A model generated the notes under the pieces. The model saw only the letters and a list, made by a program, of their open reading frames with translations. It was not told the origin of the DNA and searched no databases. From positions 1 through 61,312 of the forward strand of contig CALUSC010000010.1 in NCBI GenBank assembly GCA_944323345.1: a DNA stretch of 61,312 bases, read 5' to 3'. The DNA is from an uncultured Bacteroidales bacterium. GTDB taxonomy: Bacteria; Bacteroidota; Bacteroidia; Bacteroidales; UBA932. A program made the translations under genes and the position numbers. Shown one piece after another: positions 37,450 to 46,569 of this stretch (position 1 is the first letter of the stretch; each line of letters opens with the position of its first letter).

Positions 37450-38202
37450 ATGGAGAACGATATAATATTGAAAATCGAGGGCCTGAAAGCCCGTGTAGAG
37501 GACAAGGAGATTCTCAAGGGAGTGGATCTGACAGTCCGCAAGGGAGAAACGCATGTAGTCATGGGACCGAACGGTGCCGGCAAGAGTACCCTTTCATCTG
37601 TCCTGGCAGGCAAGCCCCAATACACCGTTACGGCAGGAAAAGTCACTTTCATGGGAAAAGACCTCCTGAAAATGAGTCCGGAGGAACGTTCCTGGGCAGG
37701 AATATTCCTTTCATTCCAGTATCCTGTGGAAATACCGGGTGTTTCTATCACCAATTTCATGAAAACAGCCGTGAACTCGCGCAGGAAAGCTCTGGGCGAA
37801 GACCCTCTGACAGCCGCGGCTTTTCTGAAACTCATGAAGGAAAAGATGGCTCTGGTCCGGATGAAGCCGGAATTTTCCAAAAGGGAAGTGAATGTCGGTT
37901 TTTCCGGCGGTGAAAAAAAACGGAATGAAATATTTCAGATGGCCATGCTCGATCCGGTACTTTCGATTCTGGACGAGACCGACAGTGGACTGGACGTGGA
38001 TGCACTCAGGATAGTCGCCGAAGGCGTGAATACCCTCAAGACTCCTGAAAAGGCGACTATTGTCATTACCCATTACCAGAGACTTCTCGACTATATCGTT
38101 CCTGATATCGTACACGTCCTGAAAGACGGCCGTATCGTTAAAACCGCAGGAAAAGAACTGGTCGCCCTTATCGAAGAACACGGGTACGACAGCATAAACT
38201 GA
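37450..38202 (+). CDS. sufC: Fe-S cluster assembly ATPase SufC
   Basis: 250 residues, a stand-alone ABC ATPase. Walker A is GPNGAGKST, the signature is SGGEKKR, and the Walker B region is ILDETDSGLD, where the DETDSGLD wording is characteristic of SufC. It powers conformational changes of SufB/SufD during cluster assembly. An A8 run at 37913-37920 encodes EKK within the signature. The sufD start is 10 bases downstream. Confidence 0.97.
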   Translation: MENDIILKIEGLKARVEDKEILKGVDLTVRKGETHVVMGPNGAGKSTLSSVLAGKPQYTVTAGKVTFMGKDLLKMSPEERSWAGIFLSFQYPVEIPGVSITNFMKTAVNSRRKALGEDPLTAAAFLKLMKEKMALVRMKPEFSKREVNVGFSGGEKKRNEIFQMAMLDPVLSILDETDSGLDVDALRIVAEGVNTLKTPEKATIVITHYQRLLDYIVPDIVHVLKDGRIVKTAGKELVALIEEHGYDSIN

Positions 38203-38212
38203 TTCATACAGA

Positions 38213-38932
38213 ATGACGATGCCAGAAAATAATACCATGACTATAAAATCCGGAGAGCAATCGAAAACATTGCTCGTGGTCACGAGCAATGACATTTCCG
38301 GTCTCGAGGGAGGCTTGTCGGGATTCTATGTGACTGCAGGAGAAAATTTCAGCCGGCATCTGGTGTTGCAGACCGGAGCTTCGGCCGATATCCTGGTCCT
38401 GATATTGCCCGGAAAGGACTCTTCCTTGGATTTCAGGATAGAAATGACAGGTCAGGACGCGCAGTGCAGGCTGTTCGGACTGTTTCTGTGCCCTTCGGAT
38501 GAAAAAGTGAAAATCAATGTGGAGATGCTCCATAATGCAGGCCGCTGCTCTTCTCACCAGTTGTTCAGGGGCATCGTTTCCGGAACGTCCAGAGCGGATT
38601 TCTATGGCAGGATAGTGGTGGCTCCGGATGCGCAGGTTACTGAGGCTTATCAGGAAAACCATAACCTGCTGCTTTCCGATACCGCCAGAATCGATACGCA
38701 GCCCCAGCTGGAAATCTATGCGGACGACGTCAAGTGTTCGCATGGGGCGGCAGTGGGCAAACTGAATGAAGACGAGCAGTTTTATATGAGATCCAGGGGA
38801 ATACCTGAGGATGAGGCCAAGATCCTGCAGATGCTTTCGTTTGCCGCTCCTGTCCTGGACATGCTGCCTGAAGGGGACGCGAAAGACAGGTTCGCCTCCT
38901 ATGTGGAACAGTCCGTCAGATCCGCTTTCTGA
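38213..38932 (+). CDS. sufD: Short SufD-like Fe-S assembly protein
   Basis: 239 residues, just over half the usual SufD length (about 420-450). The C-terminal SufB/D core is complete: SGTSRADFYGRIVVAPDAQ, ENHNLLLSDTARIDTQPQLEI, DDVKCSHGAAVGKLNEDEQFYMRSRGI. The N-terminal domain that normally precedes the beta-helix is absent. There is no frameshift trace upstream, because sufC ends 10 bases before the start, so it looks like a genuine compact form. No sufS or sufE follows; ispE starts two bases after the stop. Confidence 0.88.
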   Translation: MTMPENNTMTIKSGEQSKTLLVVTSNDISGLEGGLSGFYVTAGENFSRHLVLQTGASADILVLILPGKDSSLDFRIEMTGQDAQCRLFGLFLCPSDEKVKINVEMLHNAGRCSSHQLFRGIVSGTSRADFYGRIVVAPDAQVTEAYQENHNLLLSDTARIDTQPQLEIYADDVKCSHGAAVGKLNEDEQFYMRSRGIPEDEAKILQMLSFAAPVLDMLPEGDAKDRFASYVEQSVRSAF

Positions 38933-38934
38933 AT

Positions 38935-39792
38935 ATGATAACTTATCCTTATGTCAAGATAAATCTCGGTCTGGATGTCCTGCGCAGGCGGGAAGACGGC
39001 TATCACGATCTGGAGACCCTGTTCGTGCCGTACCATGATATTCACGACACGCTTGAAATCATAAAGGCGGACGAGTACGGCGATCTCCTGGCCGATATCA
39101 GGGCAAAATACGATGCCGCAGCAGGACAGGTGGTGCAGGCAGTGTCGGATGACGCCAGAGTGATGATAACTATCGCCAGAAGGGAAGGCGTGGACTGGAA
39201 TCCGCTGGATGACCTGACGGTGAAGGCATATCGTCTGCTCGACGCGGATTTCGCTCTCGGTCCCGTGAAGATTGTTCTGGAGAAAACATCTCCAGTCGGG
39301 GCAGGGCTGGGAGGCGGTTCTGCCGACGCTTCTTTTGCCTTGAAGATGCTGTCTGACATTTTCTGCCTGAATCTGGACCGGCAGGCGTTGTCCCGGTATG
39401 CTTCCGCTCTGGGAAGCGACTGTACCTTTTTTCTGTATGACCGTCCGATGTTCGGCAGCGGCCGAGGTGAGATTCTGGAAGAATGCAGTCTTCCGGAGGA
39501 TTTTCATCTCCGTTATGAAATAAAGGTCGTGGTTCCGGAAGGAATAGCTGTTTCTACCGCCGATGCCTACCGCGGCATAGTCCCGTCAGTCCCGTCGGTC
39601 CCGCTTCGGGAAAGGCTTTCCTACCCGGTGGAAAACTGGAAAGATTCCCTGTCCAATGCATTCGAGGAGACGGTTTTCAAAAAATATCCCGTACTGGCTG
39701 AAGTGAAAAGGTCGTTGTACGATACCGGAGCCGTTTATGCCTCCATGTCAGGAAGCGGCTCTGCCTTTTTTGCAATATACCCCAGGTTTTAG
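38935..39792 (+). CDS. ispE: 4-diphosphocytidyl-2-C-methyl-D-erythritol kinase
   Basis: 285 residues, a GHMP kinase of the MEP isoprenoid pathway that phosphorylates CDP-ME. The N-terminus YPYVKINLGLDVLRRREDGY, the ATP-binding glycine loop SPVGAGLGGGSADASFA and the C-terminal YASMSGSGSAFFAI are typical. It is the last gene of the sdaA-suf run, two bases after sufD. Two steps of the same pathway depend on Fe-S enzymes, which offers a loose link. Confidence 0.95.
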   Translation: MITYPYVKINLGLDVLRRREDGYHDLETLFVPYHDIHDTLEIIKADEYGDLLADIRAKYDAAAGQVVQAVSDDARVMITIARREGVDWNPLDDLTVKAYRLLDADFALGPVKIVLEKTSPVGAGLGGGSADASFALKMLSDIFCLNLDRQALSRYASALGSDCTFFLYDRPMFGSGRGEILEECSLPEDFHLRYEIKVVVPEGIAVSTADAYRGIVPSVPSVPLRERLSYPVENWKDSLSNAFEETVFKKYPVLAEVKRSLYDTGAVYASMSGSGSAFFAIYPRF

Positions 39793-39911
39793 TCAGCTTC
39801 CGGAAAAAGAAAAAAACAGCTGGAAAAAGAAAATTGTGGCGTAATGCCGTCATCGGGGGCGGATGATTTTTACGGATTTCCCCGAATGCTTTCCTTTGCC
39901 GTAAAAAAATC

Positions 39912-41180
39912 ATGAAGTATTTATCTTATCTGGCAGCGGCATGCATGACGGCGGCTGTCTGTATCTCGTGCGGAACGGAATCGTGGGAAAGCGGCAGGAA
40001 CATCATTGCAGGACAGGGGTCTGCGTCAGGCGAAGACTCCGTGCCTGAACAAGGCGTAGGGGATACCGGAGAGAATCCGGCTCCGCAGAAGGCGGTCAGT
40101 TTCTATATGGTGCTGGCGGAGTATCCCGACGGATACGATTGGCTCAGAGATCCTCAGTACGGGAGCGTGGACTGTGATTTGAAGCTGTTCCGCGACACTT
40201 CCGAGATCCTGTGTTTCAAGGCAGGACATGCATACGAAGTCTCTACCGACATGGATATGGTCAGATGTTCCGGCAGTCATGTATTCACGGATTATTCCAC
40301 ATCATCGGAAACAGTCATCAGGAAGGACGGGGAGGAACTTTTCCGCTATTCCGGCAGGGAGATGATCGCCGGTTTCCTCCCGGATGGAGAGTCTGTCCTC
40401 ACTCTCGGCATTCCGCGCAAGGGAAGCGGTTGGACTTACCGCAGGGACGGGGCAGTCCTGGAGGATTCGCAGGCCGGGATTCCTGTTTCGGGACTTTATT
40501 CCGACGAGGGCGTGACGGTATTCGAGTATAAGGAGACAGTGGAAGAGGATTACGAGAGAGTGACGAAATACTACATCGTCATGGACGGTGTCCGGTATGA
40601 TGTCCCCGATACCAATCCGAAAGAAGAAATAATGGATTTCATGATGTGGAACGGAACGCTTTATATGCTTTCAGTGAGGAAGGACGGAAAGGAGGCGTAT
40701 TTCGGCATCAATTACCAGAATTATATCATGGACATGTCTACGGCCTTATCCTGCGAAATGGAATGCCTGCTGGCTGACAGCACGGCTGTCTACGCTCTTG
40801 GAAAGCTGAATTTCGGAGGCGGGGATGTCCGCAGTGCGATATGGAAAGATACCTCGCTGCTGGAGATTTTCGACAGGTCCTTCAATATCGTCGCATGCTA
40901 TCCCGACGGCGCGAATCTCGGTGTAGTGGGCTATTTCGGTGATGCCGGGCAGACCCAGACACTGTATCTGAACGGAAAGTACACACCTCTGCCAGCTGGG
41001 TATATCCTGCCGATGGCATCATCCGGGTGTTTTGTCGAGGGACATTATTGCCTTTGTCTGCTTCCTTCCGAGTCTTCCATGCCTCCGATGTGCATAATAG
41101 ACGGGAAAGAACATGTCATGGATGCAAACGGCTGTTTCGTAGGCCTCGGCCATACTGTCACCGTCAGTCAGTCCATGTGA
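39912..41180 (+). CDS. Lipoprotein of unknown function
   Basis: 422 residues. The lipobox VCISC lies at about residue 20 and the following 30 residues are low-complexity and acidic. The rest is beta-rich with repeated tryptophan/tyrosine-glycine strands (EILCFKAGHAYEVST, WNGTLYMLSVRKDGKEAYFG), compatible with a propeller. I do not recognise the family. The 3' end overlaps the convergent tsaE gene by 17 bases. The promoter is not clear. Confidence 0.7.
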   Translation: MKYLSYLAAACMTAAVCISCGTESWESGRNIIAGQGSASGEDSVPEQGVGDTGENPAPQKAVSFYMVLAEYPDGYDWLRDPQYGSVDCDLKLFRDTSEILCFKAGHAYEVSTDMDMVRCSGSHVFTDYSTSSETVIRKDGEELFRYSGREMIAGFLPDGESVLTLGIPRKGSGWTYRRDGAVLEDSQAGIPVSGLYSDEGVTVFEYKETVEEDYERVTKYYIVMDGVRYDVPDTNPKEEIMDFMMWNGTLYMLSVRKDGKEAYFGINYQNYIMDMSTALSCEMECLLADSTAVYALGKLNFGGGDVRSAIWKDTSLLEIFDRSFNIVACYPDGANLGVVGYFGDAGQTQTLYLNGKYTPLPAGYILPMASSGCFVEGHYCLCLLPSESSMPPMCIIDGKEHVMDANGCFVGLGHTVTVSQSM

Positions 41181-41598
41181 CAGTCCTGGACTGGTCCGGA
41201 TTTACGGTAATCCGGACTTCCAGAGTTTCTTCCGGCAGCAGCTCATCGATATTTTCCGGCCATTCGATGAGACAGAGATGTCCGCTGTCCATGTAGTCGT
41301 AGAATCCGATGTCCAGGGCTTCTGCCGGCTTGTTTATCCTGTAGAAATCGAAATGATATACCGGCTCTCCTTCTGAAGTGATGTATTCGTTTACAATCGT
41401 GAATGTAGGCGAACATACGGCATCTTCTACACCTAACCTGCGGCACAATGCCGTCGTGAATGTGGTTTTCCCTGCACCCATCGGTGCGAAGAATGCTATT
41501 ATCCTGCGGTCTCCGATCCGGTGCAGAAACTCGCCGGCTGCCCTGTCTATGTCTTCCAGACTGCTTATGATGATCTTATGCTCCATTATCTCCTGCAT
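41164..41598 (-). CDS. tsaE: tRNA t6A threonylcarbamoyladenosine biosynthesis ATPase TsaE
   Basis: 144 residues. Walker A is APMGAGKTTF. CSPTFTIVNEY and VYHFDFYRI with the later LIEWPENI are the family hallmarks. TsaE acts with TsaB and TsaD in forming N6-threonylcarbamoyladenosine on tRNAs that decode ANN codons. It lies 33 bases downstream of comM on the same strand, so the two are probably co-transcribed. An alternative start is the Met at residue 5. Confidence 0.95.
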   Translation of the reverse strand: MQEIMEHKIIISSLEDIDRAAGEFLHRIGDRRIIAFFAPMGAGKTTFTTALCRRLGVEDAVCSPTFTIVNEYITSEGEPVYHFDFYRINKPAEALDIGFYDYMDSGHLCLIEWPENIDELLPEETLEVRITVNPDQSRTVTWTD

Positions 41599-41631
41599 TT
41601 TCGCGTAAAATTAGGGATAATCGGAGAACTT

Positions 41632-43185
41632 TCAAATCATCAGCTCCTTTTTGTCGAGCAGTCTGTATCCGGTAGCTTCCGCAATATGTTCCAGCCTGAT
41701 ATTTTCAGCCCCGTCCAGATCGGCGACAGTCCTTGAGACTTTCAATATCCTGGTGTAGGCTCTCGCCGAAAGCCGTTCATCCGATATGAGTTTTTCCAGA
41801 AATGCGGAACATTCCCTGTCGGTCCGGCAATATTTTTCCATCATCCGGCCTGTCATGCCGGCATTCGTGTGAACGGTTTCACCTCTGAACCGGTATTCCT
41901 GGATTTTCCTGGCTTCCAGAACTCTTGCTGCCACTTCGGATGAAGACTCCTCTTTCTTCCCGCGGACCAGGCGTGATGCATCTACCGGATTGAGCCACAG
42001 ATGGATATCGATTCTGTCCATGACAGGACCTGAAAGTTTGGAAAGATAGGCTATCCGTTTCCCCGGAGTGCAGGTACACCTGTCTCCGTCTCCGAAGTAT
42101 CCGCAGGGACACGGATTCGTCGCTGCGACCAGCATGAAGGAAGCCGGGTATTCCACTTTGTTTTTCAGTCTGGATATGACGACTTTCCTGTCCTCCATCG
42201 GGCCCCGGAGAGCCTCTATGATTCTTTTCGGCGCTTCGCAGAATTCGTCGATGAACAGAATGCCGTTGTGCGCCAGCGATATTTCTCCCGGCATGATGTT
42301 TTCCGAACCGCCGCCTATGATGGCATTAAGGGAGGAACTGTAGTGAGGGGCCCTGAACGGCCGTGTCCGGATGAGACCGCGACGCAGGTTCCCTTTTCCT
42401 GCCACCGAGTAAATCTTGCTGGTTTCTATCGCCTCTTCATTGGTCATCGGCGGCAATATCGCGGCCGTGGCATGCGCCAGAGAGCTTTTGCCAGAACCGG
42501 GAGGCCCTATCAGAAGTACATTATGACCGCCGGCAGCGGCTATTTCCAGACCGCGTTTAGCCCCGTTCTGCCCGAAAATCTCGGAAAAGTCCATTATGTT
42601 GTCTGTGCTTCTGCCGGTAAATTCCGTTTCTTTCCGCCGGTTCGCCGCCAGTAGCTCCCGGCAATCTTCCTTTCCGGACAGTATCCTTATCACGTCTTCC
42701 AGCGTTTCCACCCCGAAAATCTCGCCTCCGCCGGATTCTGCGGCTTCCATTGCCGAGCCGGCAGGCAGAATGCACCCCCTGTTTTCTTTTCCTGCCAGTT
42801 CCGCTATGGGCAGAGCTCCGGGAATGTCGCGTACCGATGCGTCGAGTCCGAGTTCTCCCATTATGATATATCTGTCCATCTCCGGCATTTCCGCCTGTCC
42901 GGAAGCCGCCATTATTCCCAAGGCTATGGGCAGGTCGTACCCGCTGCCTTTCTTATGCATGTCTGCCGGAGCCAGATTTATGACGATTTTCTTTCCAGGA
43001 ATACGGAATCCCATCGACTGCAGGGCGGTTATCGTCCTCAGAAGGCTTTCCTTCACGGCAGCGTCTGCCAGTCCCACCAGGTGGATTCCGATACCTGAGG
43101 ATATGTTTACTTCGACATTGACCGGTACGGCATTGATGCCTATGCACTTTGCGCTGGAAACTGTCTTTAGCATTTTTTTCGTCAA
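41632..43185 (-). CDS. comM: ComM/YifB-family AAA+ ATPase (Mg-chelatase-like)
   Basis: 517 residues. It has an N-terminal Lon-protease-like fold domain (KCIGINAVPVNVEVNISSGI), the AAA+ core with Walker A LIGPPGSGKSSLAHA and Walker B GILFIDEFCEAP, a Mg-chelatase C-terminal domain (RAYTRILKVSRTVADLDG), and a four-cysteine insertion NPCPCGYFGDGDRCTCTPG. ComM helicases promote branch migration during integration of transforming DNA. No other competence genes are nearby. Confidence 0.93.
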   Translation of the reverse strand: MTKKMLKTVSSAKCIGINAVPVNVEVNISSGIGIHLVGLADAAVKESLLRTITALQSMGFRIPGKKIVINLAPADMHKKGSGYDLPIALGIMAASGQAEMPEMDRYIIMGELGLDASVRDIPGALPIAELAGKENRGCILPAGSAMEAAESGGGEIFGVETLEDVIRILSGKEDCRELLAANRRKETEFTGRSTDNIMDFSEIFGQNGAKRGLEIAAAGGHNVLLIGPPGSGKSSLAHATAAILPPMTNEEAIETSKIYSVAGKGNLRRGLIRTRPFRAPHYSSSLNAIIGGGSENIMPGEISLAHNGILFIDEFCEAPKRIIEALRGPMEDRKVVISRLKNKVEYPASFMLVAATNPCPCGYFGDGDRCTCTPGKRIAYLSKLSGPVMDRIDIHLWLNPVDASRLVRGKKEESSSEVAARVLEARKIQEYRFRGETVHTNAGMTGRMMEKYCRTDRECSAFLEKLISDERLSARAYTRILKVSRTVADLDGAENIRLEHIAEATGYRLLDKKELMI

Positions 43186-43252
43186 ATGTCGCGCATTGTC
43201 CTGAAAACGGATGCAATAAAAAGAAAAAGAACTTCCGGAAACAGAAAAATCT

Positions 43253-43260
43253 TAACTTTG
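43253..43260 (+). promoter_or_regulatory. -7 promoter element for the MlaE/MlaF pair
   Basis: TAACTTTG, 17 bases before the ATG at 43278. It rules out the longer in-frame ORF that begins at 43149 inside comM. Confidence 0.6.
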
Positions 43261-43277
43261 CAGAAACCTGGAAAACA

Positions 43278-44024
43278 ATGTTACGCGATTTTTTCATACA
43301 GACCGGGAAATATTTTCTTTTTCTGAAGATAGTTTTCAAGAAACCGGAGAAATGGAAGATATTCTGGAGACAGTTCATCCAGGAAGCGGACAAACTGATA
43401 ATATCATCCGTTGTCCTCGTCTCTGTCATTTCCATATTTATCGGCGGTGTCCTGGTCATCCAGACAGCTTCGAACATGAACAATCCGTTTCTGGACAGGA
43501 TGCTGGTCGGTTATATGGTCAGGGAAAGCCTTATTCTGGAATTCTGCTCTACCATGGTGGCCCTGATTCTGGCAGGAAAGATAGGGTCGAACATAGCCTC
43601 CGAACTCGGCAGCATGCGCATAACCGAGCAGGTGGACGCCATAGAGATGATGGGTGTGAATTCCGCCTCGTTCCTGGTGCTCCCCAAGATCCTGGCAGTG
43701 ACGCTTCTGTGTCCTCTGCTGGTGCTTCTGAGCTTTTGTCTCGGACTTCTCGGCGGCTGGGTGGTGGTGTCCATGACATCGATAATACCGCTGGCGAAAT
43801 ATGCTGCCGGGCTCAAGTATTGCTTCAATGATTTTTATGTATTCTACAGTTGCGTCAAAATGTCGATATTCTGTTTCGTCATAGCGTCAGTCTCGGCGTT
43901 CAACGGATATTATGCGAAAGGAGGCGCATTGGGCGTGGGCAGATCCAGCACCAAATCCATCGTCGTTTCCTGCATACTCATACTTATGCTCGACCTTGTG
44001 ATTACGCAGCTGATGCTGTATTAA
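43278..44024 (+). CDS. MlaE-family lipid ABC transporter permease
   Basis: 248 residues from the ATG at 43278, chosen because a promoter element lies 17 bases upstream and family members begin at this point. The membrane core has the MlaE phrases FIGGVLVIQTASNM, VALILAGKIGSNIASELGSM, TEQVDAIEMMGVN and KGGALGVGRSSTKSIVVSC. With the downstream ATPase it forms the inner-membrane part of an MCE-type phospholipid transporter linking inner and outer membranes. The MCE (MlaD) partner gene is not next to it. Confidence 0.92.
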   Translation: MLRDFFIQTGKYFLFLKIVFKKPEKWKIFWRQFIQEADKLIISSVVLVSVISIFIGGVLVIQTASNMNNPFLDRMLVGYMVRESLILEFCSTMVALILAGKIGSNIASELGSMRITEQVDAIEMMGVNSASFLVLPKILAVTLLCPLLVLLSFCLGLLGGWVVVSMTSIIPLAKYAAGLKYCFNDFYVFYSCVKMSIFCFVIASVSAFNGYYAKGGALGVGRSSTKSIVVSCILILMLDLVITQLMLY

Positions 44025-44034
44025 TGCCGGCGAT

Positions 44035-44799
44035 ATGATCAGGATAGAACATCTTTACAAGAGTTTCGGCGATGTCCATGTGCTGAAAGACATCTCGATA
44101 GAATATAAGCAGGGTCTGTGCAACATGATCATCGGCGCGAGCGGTTCGGGCAAGACCGTCCTGCTCAAGACCATTATCGGCCTGATGACTCCGGACAGCG
44201 GCACTGTCACGTTCAACGGCGAGGATATTTCCCTGCTGCCATACGAGGAAAAGAAACGGTTCCGCCAGAATATAGGGGTGCTTTTCCAGAACAGCGCCCT
44301 TTTCGACTTCGCTACCGTACTGGAAAATGTCATGTTTCCGATGGATTTCTTTACGGACTGGTCTGCCGCGCAGAAACGTGAGAGGGCGCAATATTGTCTG
44401 GAACGCGTGAATGTGCAGGGAAATGACGGGAAATATCCCGGAGAACTGAGCGGAGGCATGCAGAAACGTGTGGGAATAGCGAGAGCCATAGCCCTGAATC
44501 CGGCATATCTGATATGCGACGAACCTAATTCCGGCCTGGATCCCGAAACAGCCATTCTGATAGACCAGCTGATTCACGGTCTGACCAGAGAGTTCGGGAT
44601 GACGACTGTCATCAACACGCATGACATGAATTCCATCCTTGAGATAGGGGACAATATCGGTTTCCTTCATCAGGGGAGAATGCTCTGGCAGGGTGACAGG
44701 CATACTATCTTCGATACGGACTGTCAGGAACTCCGCAAATTCGTATGCGCCAATTCACTCGCGCGCAATATAATGGAGGGGCACGATTCTATAGCCTGA
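44035..44799 (+). CDS. MlaF-family lipid ABC transporter ATPase
   Basis: 254 residues. Walker A is GASGSGKTV, the signature LSGGMQKRVGIARA, and Walker B LICDEPNSGLDP. MRDDR-type features of MlaF (QNSALFDFATVLENVMFP) are clear. It starts 10 bases after the permease. Its last 11 bases overlap the 3' end of the convergent anti-sigma/barrel gene. Confidence 0.93.
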   Translation: MIRIEHLYKSFGDVHVLKDISIEYKQGLCNMIIGASGSGKTVLLKTIIGLMTPDSGTVTFNGEDISLLPYEEKKRFRQNIGVLFQNSALFDFATVLENVMFPMDFFTDWSAAQKRERAQYCLERVNVQGNDGKYPGELSGGMQKRVGIARAIALNPAYLICDEPNSGLDPETAILIDQLIHGLTREFGMTTVINTHDMNSILEIGDNIGFLHQGRMLWQGDRHTIFDTDCQELRKFVCANSLARNIMEGHDSIA

Positions 44800-46033
44800 A
44801 ACGGAATCCCAGTTCGAGTCCGAACATGAGAGGCTGTACTGTCCTTATGCTTCTCGGCTGGTCCGCATCCGGAAAATAATATCTCAGGCTCGGATCTATA
44901 TAGATGCCGAAAGTATCGGCAATGATGAATTCCATGCCCAGGCCCGCATTTGCCGAGAACTGCATTCCCCTGACGCTCTCCCTGTGGTGGATGTCGTATC
45001 CGTCGGCTGTCATGAGGTATTTGTCGGACAGGCATTTCTCGGCCGTACCTCCCGCGTATGCGTAGAAATCTATGAAATCGCTCTTGAGAATGCTGAAATA
45101 AACATTGACCGGTATGCCGATGTAGTCCTGGCTGTTGAGGATATCGGAGTAGTAATTTTCCGTAAAACTGTCTCCTTCCACGTCATAGAACCATCCTGCG
45201 AAATTCCTTCTCAAGTGCGTGTAGTTCACTCCTGCCCCCAAAGCCCATCTTTCGGTGAAGTCGATCTTCACTCCGACACCGAATGATACCGGTACGGAGA
45301 AAGAGGATTCGCTCGATTCGCTTATCATGTCTTTGGTAAGGGTGTTTTTCCCGGGACTGAAAGATACCGGGGCACCAGCATTTCTGGATACGGATGCGTT
45401 GGTGTTGCTTATCGCATTGCCCGACAGGGTTATGGAAGTCCGGATTCTGTTCCTTGCCGGTTCTTCTGCCATAAGCAGTTCCTCCCACCGGGCGGTATCT
45501 TCCTCGCTGAAAGTTACATCCCCGCTTTCCTTATTGCCCGTATTTTCCTGTGTTTCCGTATTCCCGGCGCTTTCAGGTGCCGGTACGGGGGCGTTATCCT
45601 GTACCGCCTCAGGGGCATCTGTATCCTGCGTATCTGCAGGCAGTGCAGTCCGCGTTTCTCCGATGGCCCGGACCGTCATGTCGGGCAGGTTTTCCGCTAC
45701 CCTTGCCCAAGGCTCTTCACGTATACTCAGAATCCGGCTGCCGGAAGCGTCCGCCAGACTGTCATATTGCCTTTCGGCAATGGAATCGTCGAATATGCCG
45801 GAAATGAAAAGACCTGCAGCGACGGCAGCCGCAGCTGCGGCTCCTGAAGAAATCCTGAACCAGACAGGGACAGTATGGACTTTCCGCTTTCCGGAAGCGG
45901 CTTCATCATGCGCCGCCTTTTCCGAAAGGCGTCCCTCAATGCCGGCCCACACGCCGTCCGGGACATCTTCCCGTGCATTTTCCAGAATGGCGCGGATCTG
46001 CAAATCGAATTTATGTTCGTCCTTGTCTGTCAT
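44789..46033 (-). CDS. Anti-sigma-like N-terminus fused to an outer-membrane beta-barrel
   Basis: 414 residues. The first 75 or so are soluble and charged (DKDEHKFDLQIRAILENARE, DVPDGVWAGIEGRLSEKA), as in anti-sigma proteins of Bacteroidetes. One membrane helix follows (SGAAAAAAVAAGLFISGIF, about 78-96). A long low-complexity linker of Asp, Glu, Ala and Pro runs to about residue 215. The last 170 residues are an OmpA/PorT-like beta-barrel (VSFGVGVKIDFTERWALGAG, FSANAGLGMEFIIADTFGIY, GLELGFRFRL). The ATG overlaps the sigma-factor stop (ATGA), so co-expression is tight. It probably holds the sigma factor and senses an outer-membrane signal. Confidence 0.8.
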   Translation of the reverse strand: MTDKDEHKFDLQIRAILENAREDVPDGVWAGIEGRLSEKAAHDEAASGKRKVHTVPVWFRISSGAAAAAAVAAGLFISGIFDDSIAERQYDSLADASGSRILSIREEPWARVAENLPDMTVRAIGETRTALPADTQDTDAPEAVQDNAPVPAPESAGNTETQENTGNKESGDVTFSEEDTARWEELLMAEEPARNRIRTSITLSGNAISNTNASVSRNAGAPVSFSPGKNTLTKDMISESSESSFSVPVSFGVGVKIDFTERWALGAGVNYTHLRRNFAGWFYDVEGDSFTENYYSDILNSQDYIGIPVNVYFSILKSDFIDFYAYAGGTAEKCLSDKYLMTADGYDIHHRESVRGMQFSANAGLGMEFIIADTFGIYIDPSLRYYFPDADQPRSIRTVQPLMFGLELGFRFRL

Positions 46034-46569
46034 CTGCCTTTAGCCTTAATCCTGTTCTGGAGCCATATCCTGGCCCTGCTGAGCTGGGTCCTCGAAGTGG
46101 TTTCCGTTATGCCGAGTATTTCGGCGATTTCCCTGTGCGAGTAGCCTTCGATCACGTACATGTTGAATACTGTCCTGAAGCCCGGAGGCAGGGAAGTGAC
46201 CAGTTTCATCAGTTCCTTGTACCCGATATTGTCCATCTGGTCGGCGATATCCGAACTCAGGTGTCTCGCATTTTCGAGTTCGTCGCTCATTTTCAGAGCA
46301 TCCTTTTTCCTCAGGTACATCAGCGCCGTATTTATGAATATGCGCCGCGCCCAGCCGTCGAACGATCCCTCGCCCTTGAAGGAATCAAGCCTGGAGAACA
46401 ATGTGACGAACCCGTCCTGCAGAATGTCCTGAGCTACCTCCCTGTCACCGACATACCGGATGCATACCGGATACATCCGCGGTGCCAGCAGGTCGAATAA
46501 GGCTTTCTGTGCAGTCCGGTCCCCCTTTTTGCATAGCTCTATCGTTTTCAGCTCCGAGGTCTCGTCCAC
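46030..46569 (-). CDS. ECF-type RNA polymerase sigma factor
   Basis: 179 residues from a GTG start. Region 2 reads DREVAQDILQDGFVTLFSRL with FDGWARRIFINTALMYLRKK. Region 4 is YSHREIAEILGITETTSRTQLSRAR, a helix-turn-helix for -35 recognition. It overlaps the next gene by 4 bases, which encodes its likely anti-sigma partner. I see no obvious autoregulated promoter. Confidence 0.93.
   Translation of the reverse strand: MDETSELKTIELCKKGDRTAQKALFDLLAPRMYPVCIRYVGDREVAQDILQDGFVTLFSRLDSFKGEGSFDGWARRIFINTALMYLRKKDALKMSDELENARHLSSDIADQMDNIGYKELMKLVTSLPPGFRTVFNMYVIEGYSHREIAEILGITETTSRTQLSRARIWLQNRIKAKGR

Noticed and set aside
37913-37920. A8 run in sufC as a programmed frameshift or phase-variation site.
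   Set aside because: It encodes the conserved EKK of the ABC signature (SGGEKKR), so the run is explained by protein constraint.
43149-43277. A longer start for the MlaE permease.
   Set aside because: It would begin within comM and place the promoter element inside the coding region; the ATG at 43278 fits the family.
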